A stretch of DNA of 42,686 bases. Origin: Thermoguttaceae bacterium (lineage in GTDB: Bacteria; Planctomycetota; Planctomycetia; Pirellulales; Thermoguttaceae). Positions 1 to 8,411 of this stretch are shown piece after piece. Position 1 is the first letter of the stretch. Each line of letters begins with the position of its first letter. The stretch is taken from positions 1 to 42,686 of the forward strand of contig JAQVHZ010000015.1 of NCBI GenBank assembly GCA_028695965.1, in the 5' to 3' direction. The translations under genes were made by a program, and so were the position numbers. The notes under the pieces are model-generated. The model saw nothing but the letters and a program-made list of their open reading frames with translations, was not told the DNA's origin and made no database searches.

Positions 1-516
1 AACGTCGAGCAATCCTGACAAAAGTTCAAAAAAATTTCTACGACTCTCCTCGCTGTCGTCAAAACCCTTGCGAAGCTTAACAGTAACTGGTATCGAATCA
101 GGAACAGCCTCTCGAACACTTTTTGCGATATCTATGGCTTTTCTTGGTTCAGACGTCAAATAACCGCCTCTGCTTCTCCCAACTACTTTTTTAACTGGAC
201 AAGCAAAATTCAAATCAATAAGATCAAACCCACATTCAAGCAGTTTTAACGCTGCAGGAACAAATTCTTCTGAAGAGCTCCCCATCAGTTGAGCGCCTTC
301 TGGTTTGTCTTCCTCGCGGACGTCAAGATAATAACGAGCCTTGTTTTTCTTAGAAACATTCAAGACAAACTGATCCAAAAAGACTTCGCATAAGGTAAAT
401 GACGCGCCAAATTCTCTTGCTAATCGCCTCATCGGGGCGTCAGAATATCCAGACAACGGAGCCTGAATAAGAGGAACGCTAAAATGCAAATTGCCTATTC
501 TTAACGGCCGAAACAT
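1..516 (-). CDS. tRNA-dihydrouridine synthase family protein (3'-truncated by window edge)
   Basis: The frame opens at ATG 516 on the minus strand and runs off the window start without a stop, giving 172 codons of the N-terminal half. Dus enzymes reduce uridine in the tRNA D-loop using FMN and NADPH. The visible part has the TIM-barrel start (PLIQAPLSGYSDAPMR near residues 15-30, the family's 'aPM.g.sd..fR' motif). It also has the diagnostic NFACPVKK segment, in which Cys106 aligns with the catalytic cysteine of the family. The FMN-binding C-terminal half lies outside the window. The DusA, DusB or DusC subtype cannot be decided from this half. The next gene (922) is divergent, so 517-921 carries both upstream regions. 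Confidence 0.85.
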   Translation of the reverse strand, partial: MFRPLRIGNLHFSVPLIQAPLSGYSDAPMRRLAREFGASFTLCEVFLDQFVLNVSKKNKARYYLDVREEDKPEGAQLMGSSSEEFVPAALKLLECGFDLIDLNFACPVKKVVGRSRGGYLTSEPRKAIDIAKSVREAVPDSIPVTVKLRKGFDDSEESRRNFFELLSGLLDV

Positions 517-921
517 CTTATGAGTAAAAAAATGAAAACAAATTGTATTGTCTATCGTCTTGAATCTGTTACCAAACAGCAACTTACATAAACAACAGTA
601 AACTAACAGAGTTGCGAACAGATAAAGATTTACAATTTTCACCAATCAAAAGGAGTTCACGACGCCCTAATGAATAGGCGAAGAACGCCCCTGTGCGCAA
701 AAACGGAATATTCGACAAAACCTATCTAAAGCAAAACCCTCTTTTAACCGATAAAAACAAAGACGGTTCGTTTTTCAACACAATCATTAAATTCGAACAT
801 CTTCGTTGCGTTAGCTTGTCAGCAGTAGACAGAAAAACGCCCTAAAACAAACAGGATTTTACACGACTTTTTTCGTATCGCAAGCATAAGGTCGGCTGTT
901 TTAACGCCGAAGGATAAACAA
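517..921. other. Divergent intergenic region, no gene recognised
   Basis: This 405-nt space separates the minus-strand dus gene from the plus-strand gene at 922. No coding frame with a plausible ribosome binding site was seen. A short inverted repeat (CGGC 893-896 / GCCG 906-909) sits just before the AAGGA ribosome binding site (910-914) of the 922 gene. Promoters for both genes should lie here, but none could be assigned with confidence. Confidence 0.4.
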
Positions 922-2559
922 ATGAATCTTTTCTGTTTCAACAGGTTTGTCAAGACGATATGTACAGGCATTATTGTCGTTTTACTTTGCGTCGGACAGT
1001 GTGAAGCTCAAAATTTGTTCTCGAAAACTAGAACAGCGAAAGTTGACGCTGATCCTAAAAAGGATTACTATCTCACAGAATCTGACGGCAACTGGTTCGC
1101 TATGGTCAAAAAGTTTTCCGGTGATTCTGCATTTCTGCAGGCCAAGCGTTTAGCGTATGAATTGCGCGCCGCCTACAAACTAGAAGCGTTTGTTTTCAAA
1201 TATGATCCTGATCAAACAGAAATGGACGCGTTGTCTATGCGACTTGGCAAAACTAAGAAATTCCACTATCAGACGTCCCGAGCTGTTGAATACGCTGTTC
1301 TGGTCGGAGGTTTCCCCACAGGCGAAGATTTGGAACTGCAAAAAACTCTTGATAAGATTCGTAAAATGCATCCCAAATCCCTAAAGGACGATCCTCAAAG
1401 CCAAGCTGCTGTTGAAAGGTTCAAAATCTCGGCTAAAACAGATCCTCAGTACAAAGATTATGGTCCGCTTGGCGGCGCGATTCCTGTTCCAAATCCATTG
1501 CTTCCACCCGAATTCTTTAACCAGAAGGGCGTCGTCGACCCATTTATTGCGAAATTGAATTCGGACAGCAAATACAGCCTGCTAAACAACAAAAAAACAT
1601 ACACTGTTCGTATCGCTACTTTTTCCGGCGATTCAAGCATGAAGAAGAGTAACGAAGCGTTCAGCGACAATGATCTTGAAACCCGATTGCAATACGCTGG
1701 TCTTCGAGCGGCAGCGCTTTGCGAAGCTCTTCGTAATCAAGGAGTTGAAGCATGGGAATTTCATGACCGCGATTGCAGTTTTGTTACGATTGGTAGTTTC
1801 GACCAATATGGAAAGTTACAGCCAGACGGCCGTACAGAACTTAATCCAAGAGTTGCCGAAATTATGACCAAATATGGCGGTTCCTTGGTGGACGGCGAAG
1901 ATGGTCGAAGCAAATATCGAGCGTACACGATCGTCGTCGAAATTCCTGACCCAGCTTCCTCCTCGTTTGCTCCAAAAAAGAAAAAACTGACGCTCGCGTG
2001 CGACTTACGTCCTGTTATCATTGTCGTTCCACAACGTTCTGGCGAAGAAAGCGTTAAAAAAATTGCTCTCGCTACTGAGCAAATGGATAGAGCTAAACAA
2101 CAAATGGTTGAAAATGTAGTCGAACGTTCTCTCGAAGCTGCCGAAGAGAACCTAGAATCCGTTCAACAATTTGCTGACGCCAACAAACACGCTTTAACAG
2201 AAGAAGAATATCTCGCATGGGCAGCCAAGGCGACGCAAAGCGACGCAGGCCAGCTGCCACAAAAGACGACGCCGAACAGTTCATACGCCGCTCAGACGAC
2301 TGCGCCGCAAGTCAATCAGACGACAGGAACCCAAACAGCCGCTTCCGCTAAATACACTCGAACGCCGTCCATTGCAGCGCCGGTTGTCTCACCAGAAGCG
2401 CCCGTGATAAACAGCTCTTCCTCGAAGAGTCAAGCAAACGCTGCAAGTCCTGCAGCTTCCTCTGCCAAAGCCCCTGCTGTGGTTCAGCGCCCCTACGGAA
2501 CGTCAAGCGCCAAGGCGCCTGCTAAAACAGCCCAACGTTCCGCCGCGCCGACCTATTGA
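922..2559 (+). CDS. Secreted protein with two SPOR-like modules and a disordered Ala/Ser/Pro-rich tail
   Basis: A 545-residue protein with an N-terminal signal peptide (hydrophobic residues about 14-28, likely cleaved near QCEAQN). Two related blocks are visible. Residues about 48-125 (YYLTESDGNWFAMVKKFSG, then an alpha-helical 'A..LA.ELR..Y' and a beta strand with VLVGGF) match residues about 228-300 (YTVRIATFSG, then 'AGLRAAALCEALR', then VTIGSFD). The beta-alpha-beta pattern with 'Y.V.i.tF...' and '.V.iGsF' resembles SPOR domains, which bind denuded peptidoglycan. This is a pattern-level inference only. From about residue 430 the sequence becomes low-complexity (Ala, Ser, Thr, Pro, Gln). 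An AAGGA ribosome binding site precedes the ATG by 7 nt. Its cellular role is unknown. Confidence 0.8.
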   Translation: MNLFCFNRFVKTICTGIIVVLLCVGQCEAQNLFSKTRTAKVDADPKKDYYLTESDGNWFAMVKKFSGDSAFLQAKRLAYELRAAYKLEAFVFKYDPDQTEMDALSMRLGKTKKFHYQTSRAVEYAVLVGGFPTGEDLELQKTLDKIRKMHPKSLKDDPQSQAAVERFKISAKTDPQYKDYGPLGGAIPVPNPLLPPEFFNQKGVVDPFIAKLNSDSKYSLLNNKKTYTVRIATFSGDSSMKKSNEAFSDNDLETRLQYAGLRAAALCEALRNQGVEAWEFHDRDCSFVTIGSFDQYGKLQPDGRTELNPRVAEIMTKYGGSLVDGEDGRSKYRAYTIVVEIPDPASSSFAPKKKKLTLACDLRPVIIVVPQRSGEESVKKIALATEQMDRAKQQMVENVVERSLEAAEENLESVQQFADANKHALTEEEYLAWAAKATQSDAGQLPQKTTPNSSYAAQTTAPQVNQTTGTQTAASAKYTRTPSIAAPVVSPEAPVINSSSSKSQANAASPAASSAKAPAVVQRPYGTSSAKAPAKTAQRSAAPTY

Positions 2560-2572
2560 ACTCCCTGAACTT

Positions 2573-2603
2573 CTGGCAGCTGAAAGGTTATTCAGGCTGC
2601 CAG
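2573..2603 (+). other. Hairpin downstream of the SPOR-like gene
   Basis: CTGGCAGC-TGAA pairs with TTCA-G-GCTGCCAG around a 6-nt loop, giving a 12-bp stem with one bulge starting 14 nt after the stop codon. There is no T-tract after it, so it may stabilise mRNA or act as a weak or Rho-assisted terminator rather than a classical intrinsic terminator. Confidence 0.5.
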
Positions 2604-3174
2604 GAAGCTCGTTCTGCTCAAAGAATCTTTCAGATACTACTTGAAAAAAAAGACACAACTGCTATGATTGGAGGCGCTCGGCAAGAGGCGTTTCAACCTA
2701 CAATTTCCGGGGGAGTCGATAATATTGCCCTATGGTTGCCGTAATAACAGAAACTCGTGTCGCATAACGTTTTGACTGCATTGCGCTTCTTTGCGTCCTA
2801 TGCGTTTCCAAATCGTCAGCGTTCCGTATTTCAAGGCAGCCACCCTTAGCGTTAGGGCTTCCAGTGAATTGGTTGAACGTCTTTTGTCGAGCGTCTGTGT
2901 TCCACGCAATTGCCTTCCCGCTCTTGTACTCTATCTATAATTATTCTTAACCTTTCCTCTTATAAAGAAAAAATCGTTCTCTACTTGATAAATACATACA
3001 ATATGAGAAAATAGGGCAAATATTGTGCTTTTACGACATTTGCTTTGGTGAGATCGTTAAACGTGAAGCGTTGATACTTTGAGTAGAGTCTCAGCGCAAA
3101 TGATGCGTTTGAGCGAATGAATCGTCGATTCACAAACCTCGCAAATCACGCAACTAATCGCCAGAGAAACAATA
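2604..3174. other. Long intergenic region, nothing recognised
   Basis: About 570 nt between the 2573-2603 hairpin and the radical SAM gene. A short TTG-initiated frame (2556-2744) overlaps the previous stop but has no ribosome binding site or recognisable product. The region holds no tRNA-like or other RNA motif that could be identified by eye. The 3' part (about 2935-3015) is AT-rich and probably carries the promoter for the gene at 3175. Confidence 0.35.
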
Positions 3175-6054
3175 ATGAGCGAAACGATACAACTGTCTGA
3201 TCTATTTAATGATTCTAATCGTTCTGCAAGACCAGAACTCCAAACGCCCGCCCCTCTCCCTATGACTCCTGAAGAAGTCGCCGAACGAGGTTGGGAAGAT
3301 ATTGACGTCGTCTTTATTACAGGAGACGCCTATGTCGATTCGCCAAGTTTTGCCAATGGGTTGCTGGCGCGCGTTCTTGAAAAAGACGGCTTTAAAGTCG
3401 CCATTCTCAGCCAACCCGACTGGAGCTCTGCTGACGATTTTCAAAAATTCGGTTGTCCGAGGCTGGCTTTTTGTATTAGCGCCGGCAACATGGATTCGAT
3501 GATTAACCATTACACGGCGAATCGAAAAGTCCGCAATGACGACGCCTATTCGCCTGGCGGTAAAATTGGTCGTCGTCCTGATCGTGCAACTCTAGCCTAT
3601 TGTCAGCGAGCGCGAGAGGCATTTCCAGGCGTTCCAATCATCGCCGGAGGAATCGAGGCCAGTTTACGACGAATTGCCCATTACGACTACTGGAGCGACA
3701 AAGTCAGGCGTTCTATTGTGCTTGACGCCAAAATCGATCTTCTCGTCTACGGTATGGGCGAACGCGCCATGCTCGAAATCCTCCGTCGCTTAAACGCTGG
3801 TGAAACGATTAAGGATATTAGAGACGTCCGCGGCACGGTTTATAAACTCGGAAAAACTGAAGATTTACCTGAAGAATCAGACGTAGTTGTTCATCTTCCA
3901 AGCTTTGACGAAGTTGAAGAGAGCCGTGATCCCATTCAACTTGCTAAACTTGCAAGGCAAAAGAAGGATCCCGAACTCAAAAAACAAGCGGATGAAGCCC
4001 GAAATGCTAGACTTCTCTTTGTCGAAATGACAAAGATCGCCTTTGATAACATCAACCCGTATTGTGCAAAAACTCTCGTACAAGAGCACGGTGAGGAAGC
4101 GATTGTTGTCAATCCGCCGTCGTTCCCTCTTTCCGAAAGCGATATGGACGTTCTGTATGCGCTCCCATTTACCAGAAAAGCACATCCGTCCTATACGGAG
4201 CCCATCCCTGCCGTTGAGATTGTGCGGTCTTCCATACAAACACACAGAGGTTGTTTCGGCGGCTGTTCTTTTTGCGCCATTACTGCGCATCAAGGCAAAT
4301 TTATCCAATCGCGAAGTGAAAGCGCTATCTTAAGTGAAATCGGTGATCTAGCGAAAAACGCTGGCGGAAATTACGTTGTCAGCGACCTGAACGCCCCAAC
4401 AGCCAATATGTATCAAATGAGAGGAAAAAATCAAGACGTTTGTAAACAGTGTAAGCGCGCTTCATGTCTTTGTCCAGAGATATGTACAAACCTTGACGTC
4501 GACCACTCTGCATATCTCAAGCTTCTAAGAAATGCTCGAAATCTCGAAGGAGTTAAGAGCGTCTTGATTGCTTCGGGTATTAGAACAGATCTTGCTAATT
4601 TTTCTCCTGAATTTGTTGAAGAACTTGCAGCACACCATACAGGCGGACATTTGAAGACTGCGCCTGAACACGTAAACGACAATATTTTGCGTTTGATGAA
4701 TAAACCCCCGATCGCAAATTACGAACAGTTCTGCGATCTGTACATGGAAACTTCTCGAAGACTAGGCAAAGAGCAATACCTCGTTCCCTACCTGATCGCA
4801 GGGTTTCCCGGCTGCACGCTCCGGGACATGGTTGAAGTCGCCGAATACCTCAAAAAAAATGATATCCGCCCGGAACAAGTACAAGACTTTATCCCCGCCC
4901 CCTTCCAACTCGCAACTTGTGCATATTACACGGGAATCGATCCTGTTTCTAGCGAACAAGTCTATGTGCCCAAAGGACTCCGTGAACGCAGGCTTCAACA
5001 TGCTCTCCTCTTGTACTACAACCCCGCCTTCTATCACGACGTCAAATCAGCGCTCAAGGAAGCTGGCAGAGAAGATCTAATTGGAAATGGCGAAGACGCT
5101 CTAATCCCCCCGTATCCTTCAAAAGACGCAGCGTTGCGACGTTCCTCACGAATCAAGCGACTTATTCGTCAAAGTCAGAAAGAAGCGCGTGAAAAAGAGG
5201 AGTTTCGAAGTAGATTTGCTGATCTAGAAGAAACCAAGCAGTCTTCTGGAAAACGAGTCGGACGTGATCGTGCAGACTCCAGCGGAGGCTATCGTTCCGG
5301 AGCTCGCGAATTTGGAACTGGTTCTCGATACGTGGGTTCAAAAGTATGGGATCCTATCGACAAACGCTGGAAGCGCGCAGAAAATGCAGAGAAGCCAGAA
5401 GACCGTAATGAACGAGACGCTAAACGTGAACCACGCCGAGACGGAGACGTCTCAGACAAATCGCGGCGTCCACGTTCGAATCATCGACGTTTTGACGATA
5501 GTTCCAGTAAGGGCGGTTGGTCTCATGAACGTCGAAGCGAATCACGTTCATTCGTCAAACGAGAGGGCGAATACGACTCGTTTCGACGTCGAAGCGGAGC
5601 TGAGGGTGAAGATTTCAAAAAAGGACGTTTCGACGACAGACGTGAAGACGAACGTTCTTCAAGCGACAGACGTAGCGGGCGTTTTGATGGAAAAAATACT
5701 ACTTCGTCTCGTTTCTCGAAGAATCGAAAAAATTTCTCCAGTTCCAGAGGAGACGCTGAAAGTTTTGACTACCGGAGCGAGCCACGCACAAATAGAAGGA
5801 ACGACGCCCAAGACCAGTCGGATAAAAGAACGTTCCGTCGTAATTTCCGCGATAGCGAACAAGAAAACCGAGAAGACCGAGGACGTCGACAACGATTTGA
5901 ATCAAGAGACGGAGCCAGCTCTAATGAGACCGCTAAACAAAATAGGGGTTTTGGTAAAGGACAAGGTTCAAATTTGAGAGGTCCGTCAAAATTTAGAGGA
6001 AACAAGCCGAGCGGCGGCAAACCGGGCGGCGGATTCAAGCGTCGCGATGGTTGA
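3175..6054 (+). CDS. YgiQ-family radical SAM protein with a long Arg/Ser/Asp-rich C-terminal extension
   Basis: A 959-residue protein. The first ~640 residues match the YgiQ (UPF0313) radical SAM family: an N-terminal cobalamin-binding-like region starting 'DVVFITGDAYVDSPSFANGLLARVLE', the radical SAM cluster Cys360-x3-Cys364-x2-Cys367 in HRGCFGGCSFC, and a second family-typical Cys group (Cys423, 426, 431, 433, 437). The radical SAM motif would bind a 4Fe-4S cluster and cleave S-adenosylmethionine; the physiological substrate of YgiQ proteins is not known. After residue ~680 there is a roughly 270-residue low-complexity, Arg/Asp/Ser/Gly/Glu/Lys-rich tail with RRD, RFDD and SRF-type repeats ending in a Gly/Lys-rich stretch. 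It resembles RNA-binding disordered tails of helicases. Reported family lengths are about 600-750 residues, so the tail is an addition. The gene stands alone, with no partner in the same unit. Confidence 0.92.
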   Translation: MSETIQLSDLFNDSNRSARPELQTPAPLPMTPEEVAERGWEDIDVVFITGDAYVDSPSFANGLLARVLEKDGFKVAILSQPDWSSADDFQKFGCPRLAFCISAGNMDSMINHYTANRKVRNDDAYSPGGKIGRRPDRATLAYCQRAREAFPGVPIIAGGIEASLRRIAHYDYWSDKVRRSIVLDAKIDLLVYGMGERAMLEILRRLNAGETIKDIRDVRGTVYKLGKTEDLPEESDVVVHLPSFDEVEESRDPIQLAKLARQKKDPELKKQADEARNARLLFVEMTKIAFDNINPYCAKTLVQEHGEEAIVVNPPSFPLSESDMDVLYALPFTRKAHPSYTEPIPAVEIVRSSIQTHRGCFGGCSFCAITAHQGKFIQSRSESAILSEIGDLAKNAGGNYVVSDLNAPTANMYQMRGKNQDVCKQCKRASCLCPEICTNLDVDHSAYLKLLRNARNLEGVKSVLIASGIRTDLANFSPEFVEELAAHHTGGHLKTAPEHVNDNILRLMNKPPIANYEQFCDLYMETSRRLGKEQYLVPYLIAGFPGCTLRDMVEVAEYLKKNDIRPEQVQDFIPAPFQLATCAYYTGIDPVSSEQVYVPKGLRERRLQHALLLYYNPAFYHDVKSALKEAGREDLIGNGEDALIPPYPSKDAALRRSSRIKRLIRQSQKEAREKEEFRSRFADLEETKQSSGKRVGRDRADSSGGYRSGAREFGTGSRYVGSKVWDPIDKRWKRAENAEKPEDRNERDAKREPRRDGDVSDKSRRPRSNHRRFDDSSSKGGWSHERRSESRSFVKREGEYDSFRRRSGAEGEDFKKGRFDDRREDERSSSDRRSGRFDGKNTTSSRFSKNRKNFSSSRGDAESFDYRSEPRTNRRNDAQDQSDKRTFRRNFRDSEQENREDRGRRQRFESRDGASSNETAKQNRGFGKGQGSNLRGPSKFRGNKPSGGKPGGGFKRRDG

Positions 6055-6240
6055 TTTTTCAAATAATTTGCACAGTAGCTGGATTATTGACGTTCCTTAT
6101 AGTATACTGGCAGGCGCAGCGGGTTGTTGCTGTTGTCGGTTTCGTCCGATATACGCCTCATGACATTTGAACGTCAGCGCATCTGTAACGCTCCAGTTAC
6201 TACATTGTTTTCACCTATACAACCATAAAGGGGACTTACC

Positions 6241-7272
6241 TTGCAAAAGAAATTTGTTTGTTTGGGTATAATCTTGGGCGCCTTCGCTCTTTGCAGCGTC
6301 GCCTTAACCACTGCGCAAGCTCAAGCAAAAGACCCTGTCAAAATTATCTATGATACAGATATGGGTAATGACATTGACGACGCCTTCGCGTTAGCAATGT
6401 TGTACAACCTTGAGAAACGTGGTGAAATCGATCTCTTAGCCATTACGCTCACGAAAGACAACAAGTTTGCCGCGCCTTATTGCCAGATGCTTGGCGTTTT
6501 TTACGGGAATCCGAACGTTCCAATCGGCGAAGTCAAAGACAGCGGCGTCGAAACGTTTGACGGTAAGTTTCTCCGTCAAAGTCTTGAAGCTAAAGATGAA
6601 AACGGCGAACCTATGTTCACCTTCTTTGATCTTGCCAGCGACAAAACCGAATATTACGATTCAGTCGCTCTTCTCCGCAAAACTCTTGCTGAACAAGAAG
6701 ACGGATCTGTTGTTATCGCCCAAGTTGGTTTTTCGACAAATCTAGCTCGTCTGCTCGACACGCCTGGAGACGACTATTCGCCGTTAAATGGACGTGAACT
6801 TGCAGCTAAAAAAGTCAAGTATTTGGTTGCTATGGCAGGAAATTACGTCGAACATCAACTTGAATATAACGTTGTCAAAGACGTTCCTTCTGCTCAAAAA
6901 GTCTTTGCTGAATGGCCAACCACAATTTACGCGTCAGGTTTCGAAGTTGGTCGTGAGATTCTGATCACTAGCGAGATGATGAAGAACGACTATGAATACG
7001 TCAAGTATCATCCTTTGAAAGAAGCTTTCAAGTATTATCGAGGTCTTGACTCCGATCAATGCACTTGGGATCTCACTGCAATTCTCTTTGCCGCACGTGA
7101 AGATCGTGGATATTTTGATCTTTCCGAACCTGGTGAGATCACGGTCGACGACGAAGGTTACACGACTTTTGAGGCCAAAGAGAATGGAAAGGCAAAATAC
7201 TTTATAGTAGATCGCGAACAGATCGTGCGCGTTCAAGAAGCTTTCTCTTGGCTGTGTAGTGAAAAACTTTAA
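6241..7272 (+). CDS. Exported nucleoside hydrolase-like protein
   Basis: A 343-residue protein that begins with TTG, preceded by a good AAAGGGG ribosome binding site (6227-6234). An N-terminal signal peptide ends near AQAQA (residue ~29). The mature protein opens with the inosine/uridine-preferring nucleoside hydrolase signature: Asp38, Asp40, Asp44, Asp46 and Asp47 in YDTDMGNDIDDAFAL, which in this family coordinate Ca2+ and the ribose. The 343-residue length including signal peptide fits the family. Such proteins split N-glycosidic bonds of ribonucleosides; exported planctomycete members may act on other glycosides, so substrate is uncertain. It is followed at 7317 by a terminator and is transcribed alone. 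Confidence 0.88.
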   Translation: MQKKFVCLGIILGAFALCSVALTTAQAQAKDPVKIIYDTDMGNDIDDAFALAMLYNLEKRGEIDLLAITLTKDNKFAAPYCQMLGVFYGNPNVPIGEVKDSGVETFDGKFLRQSLEAKDENGEPMFTFFDLASDKTEYYDSVALLRKTLAEQEDGSVVIAQVGFSTNLARLLDTPGDDYSPLNGRELAAKKVKYLVAMAGNYVEHQLEYNVVKDVPSAQKVFAEWPTTIYASGFEVGREILITSEMMKNDYEYVKYHPLKEAFKYYRGLDSDQCTWDLTAILFAAREDRGYFDLSEPGEITVDDEGYTTFEAKENGKAKYFIVDREQIVRVQEAFSWLCSEKL

Positions 7273-7316
7273 TCCTTTGACAGAACAACCTTACTCTCAA
7301 TAATTCCAACCGCCCT

Positions 7317-7350
7317 GAAACGGAACGTCACAACACGTTCCGTTTCTTAT
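7317..7350 (+). terminator. Intrinsic terminator of the nucleoside hydrolase gene
   Basis: A perfect 12-bp stem (GAAACGGAACGT 7317-7328 with ACGTTCCGTTTC 7335-7346) around a 6-nt loop, followed by TTATTTCAT, starts 45 nt after the stop codon. Confidence 0.8.
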
Positions 7351-7364
7351 TTCATATCAAACAA

Positions 7365-8267
7365 ATGATGAAAAAAAATATCCGACAAGTATGCCTTTTG
7401 ATAACTGCGTCTTCACTTTTACTAATCGCGTCATGTTCTCCCAACAGTAATGAGAGCATTGTTGCAGACCCGTCTTTAGCGCCTGTCCCTGAAAACAAAG
7501 ATCGCGCGTCAGATCCGACATTAGATTATTTAGCAAAACGCACAGACAATTCCAGTACTTCTCAAGTCAACGTTAATGTCTCCAAAAATGACAACGTCCA
7601 GGTTCTTACGCTGGAATCCAGTTACACAGTTTCCGAACCGCGTGATCTTTTTAACGGTAAAGACCTGAGCGGATGGGTCAACGAGACAGGAGGAGAGCCC
7701 ATTGGGTGGATCGTTGAGGACGGGTTGCTAAGATTAGTCGATCCAACTAACGGCGGAGATATTTTGACCAGCGAATTGTTTACAAATTACATTCTTACTT
7801 TTGAGTGGCGTTTCGGCTTAGAATGCAACTCTGGCGTCAAATACAAACTAGAACAACCCAACGGAAAAGGATGGATTGGCTTGGAATACCAAATCCAAGA
7901 CGACGCGCATGTGGAAGATGGGAAAGTAAATAATCGCAAGATAGCCTCTTTATTTGACGTGTTTCCCGCCAAAGAATCGTCTCAAGCTTCAACCTATCCT
8001 CCCCCGTCGACACGTGAACCTAACGGTGATTTTCGACAAGGAAAAATTGTTGTTTTTGGAAATAATGTCGAGCACTGGATCGATGGAGAACAAGTCTTGG
8101 AATTCACCATCGGTTCAAACGAATGGAACGGGGCAAAATCCCAAAGCAAGTTTAAAAACCAAAAAAATTTCGGGTTAATCGCCACAAGTCCGATCCTATT
8201 GCAGGCTCACGGTTGTCCAATCGATTTTCGTTCGATAAGAATACCAACGTTGACGTCCAAAAACTGA
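7365..8267 (+). CDS. DUF1080 (3-keto-disaccharide hydrolase fold) lipoprotein
   Basis: A 300-residue predicted lipoprotein. The hydrophobic N-terminus ends in a lipobox IAS-Cys24, so the protein should be lipid-anchored outside the cytoplasmic membrane. Residues about 93-296 form a DUF1080 domain, with the hallmark LFNGKDLSGW (96-105), a mid-domain GVKYKLEQPNGKGWIGLEYQIQDD-like block and the closing 'GLIATSPILLQAHG.PIDFRSIRI' element. DUF1080 is a concanavalin-like fold; some members hydrolyse 3-keto-glycosides, acting together with Gfo/Idh/MocA oxidoreductases, and two of those are encoded in this window. Residues 25-90 are a Ser/Asn-rich linker. Two consecutive ATGs (7365 and 7368) could both serve as start; no clear ribosome binding site is visible. 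Confidence 0.88.
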   Translation: MMKKNIRQVCLLITASSLLLIASCSPNSNESIVADPSLAPVPENKDRASDPTLDYLAKRTDNSSTSQVNVNVSKNDNVQVLTLESSYTVSEPRDLFNGKDLSGWVNETGGEPIGWIVEDGLLRLVDPTNGGDILTSELFTNYILTFEWRFGLECNSGVKYKLEQPNGKGWIGLEYQIQDDAHVEDGKVNNRKIASLFDVFPAKESSQASTYPPPSTREPNGDFRQGKIVVFGNNVEHWIDGEQVLEFTIGSNEWNGAKSQSKFKNQKNFGLIATSPILLQAHGCPIDFRSIRIPTLTSKN

Positions 8268-8342
8268 GAAAAAATAGCGCGCGCTTTAAATTAACACAAA
8301 AATCCGTTATACTCATAGGCACATTATAACCTTGGCAGAAAT

Positions 8343-8362
8343 TCCGCAGCCGGGTCTGCGGA
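8343..8362 (+). other. Short GC-rich hairpin in the 5' region of the first SGNH gene
   Basis: TCCGCAG (8343-8349) pairs with CTGCGGA (8356-8362) around a 6-nt loop, 50 nt upstream of the ATG at 8412. No T-tract follows. It could be an mRNA leader element or the weak end of the preceding DUF1080 transcript. Confidence 0.35.
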
Positions 8363-8411
8363 CTATAACTTGTTTGTACGCTAAGCTTATTCAAATCCAA
8401 TAGGTCATAAG

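Noticed and set aside
2556-2744. Short plus-strand frame after the SPOR-like gene
   Set aside because: TTG start overlapping the previous stop, no ribosome binding site, overlaps a hairpin, and no recognisable product.
5264-5977. 237-codon frame inside the radical SAM gene tail, in another frame
   Set aside because: It is a shadow of the low-complexity Arg-rich tail; the radical SAM frame continues through it and no start or ribosome binding site supports it.
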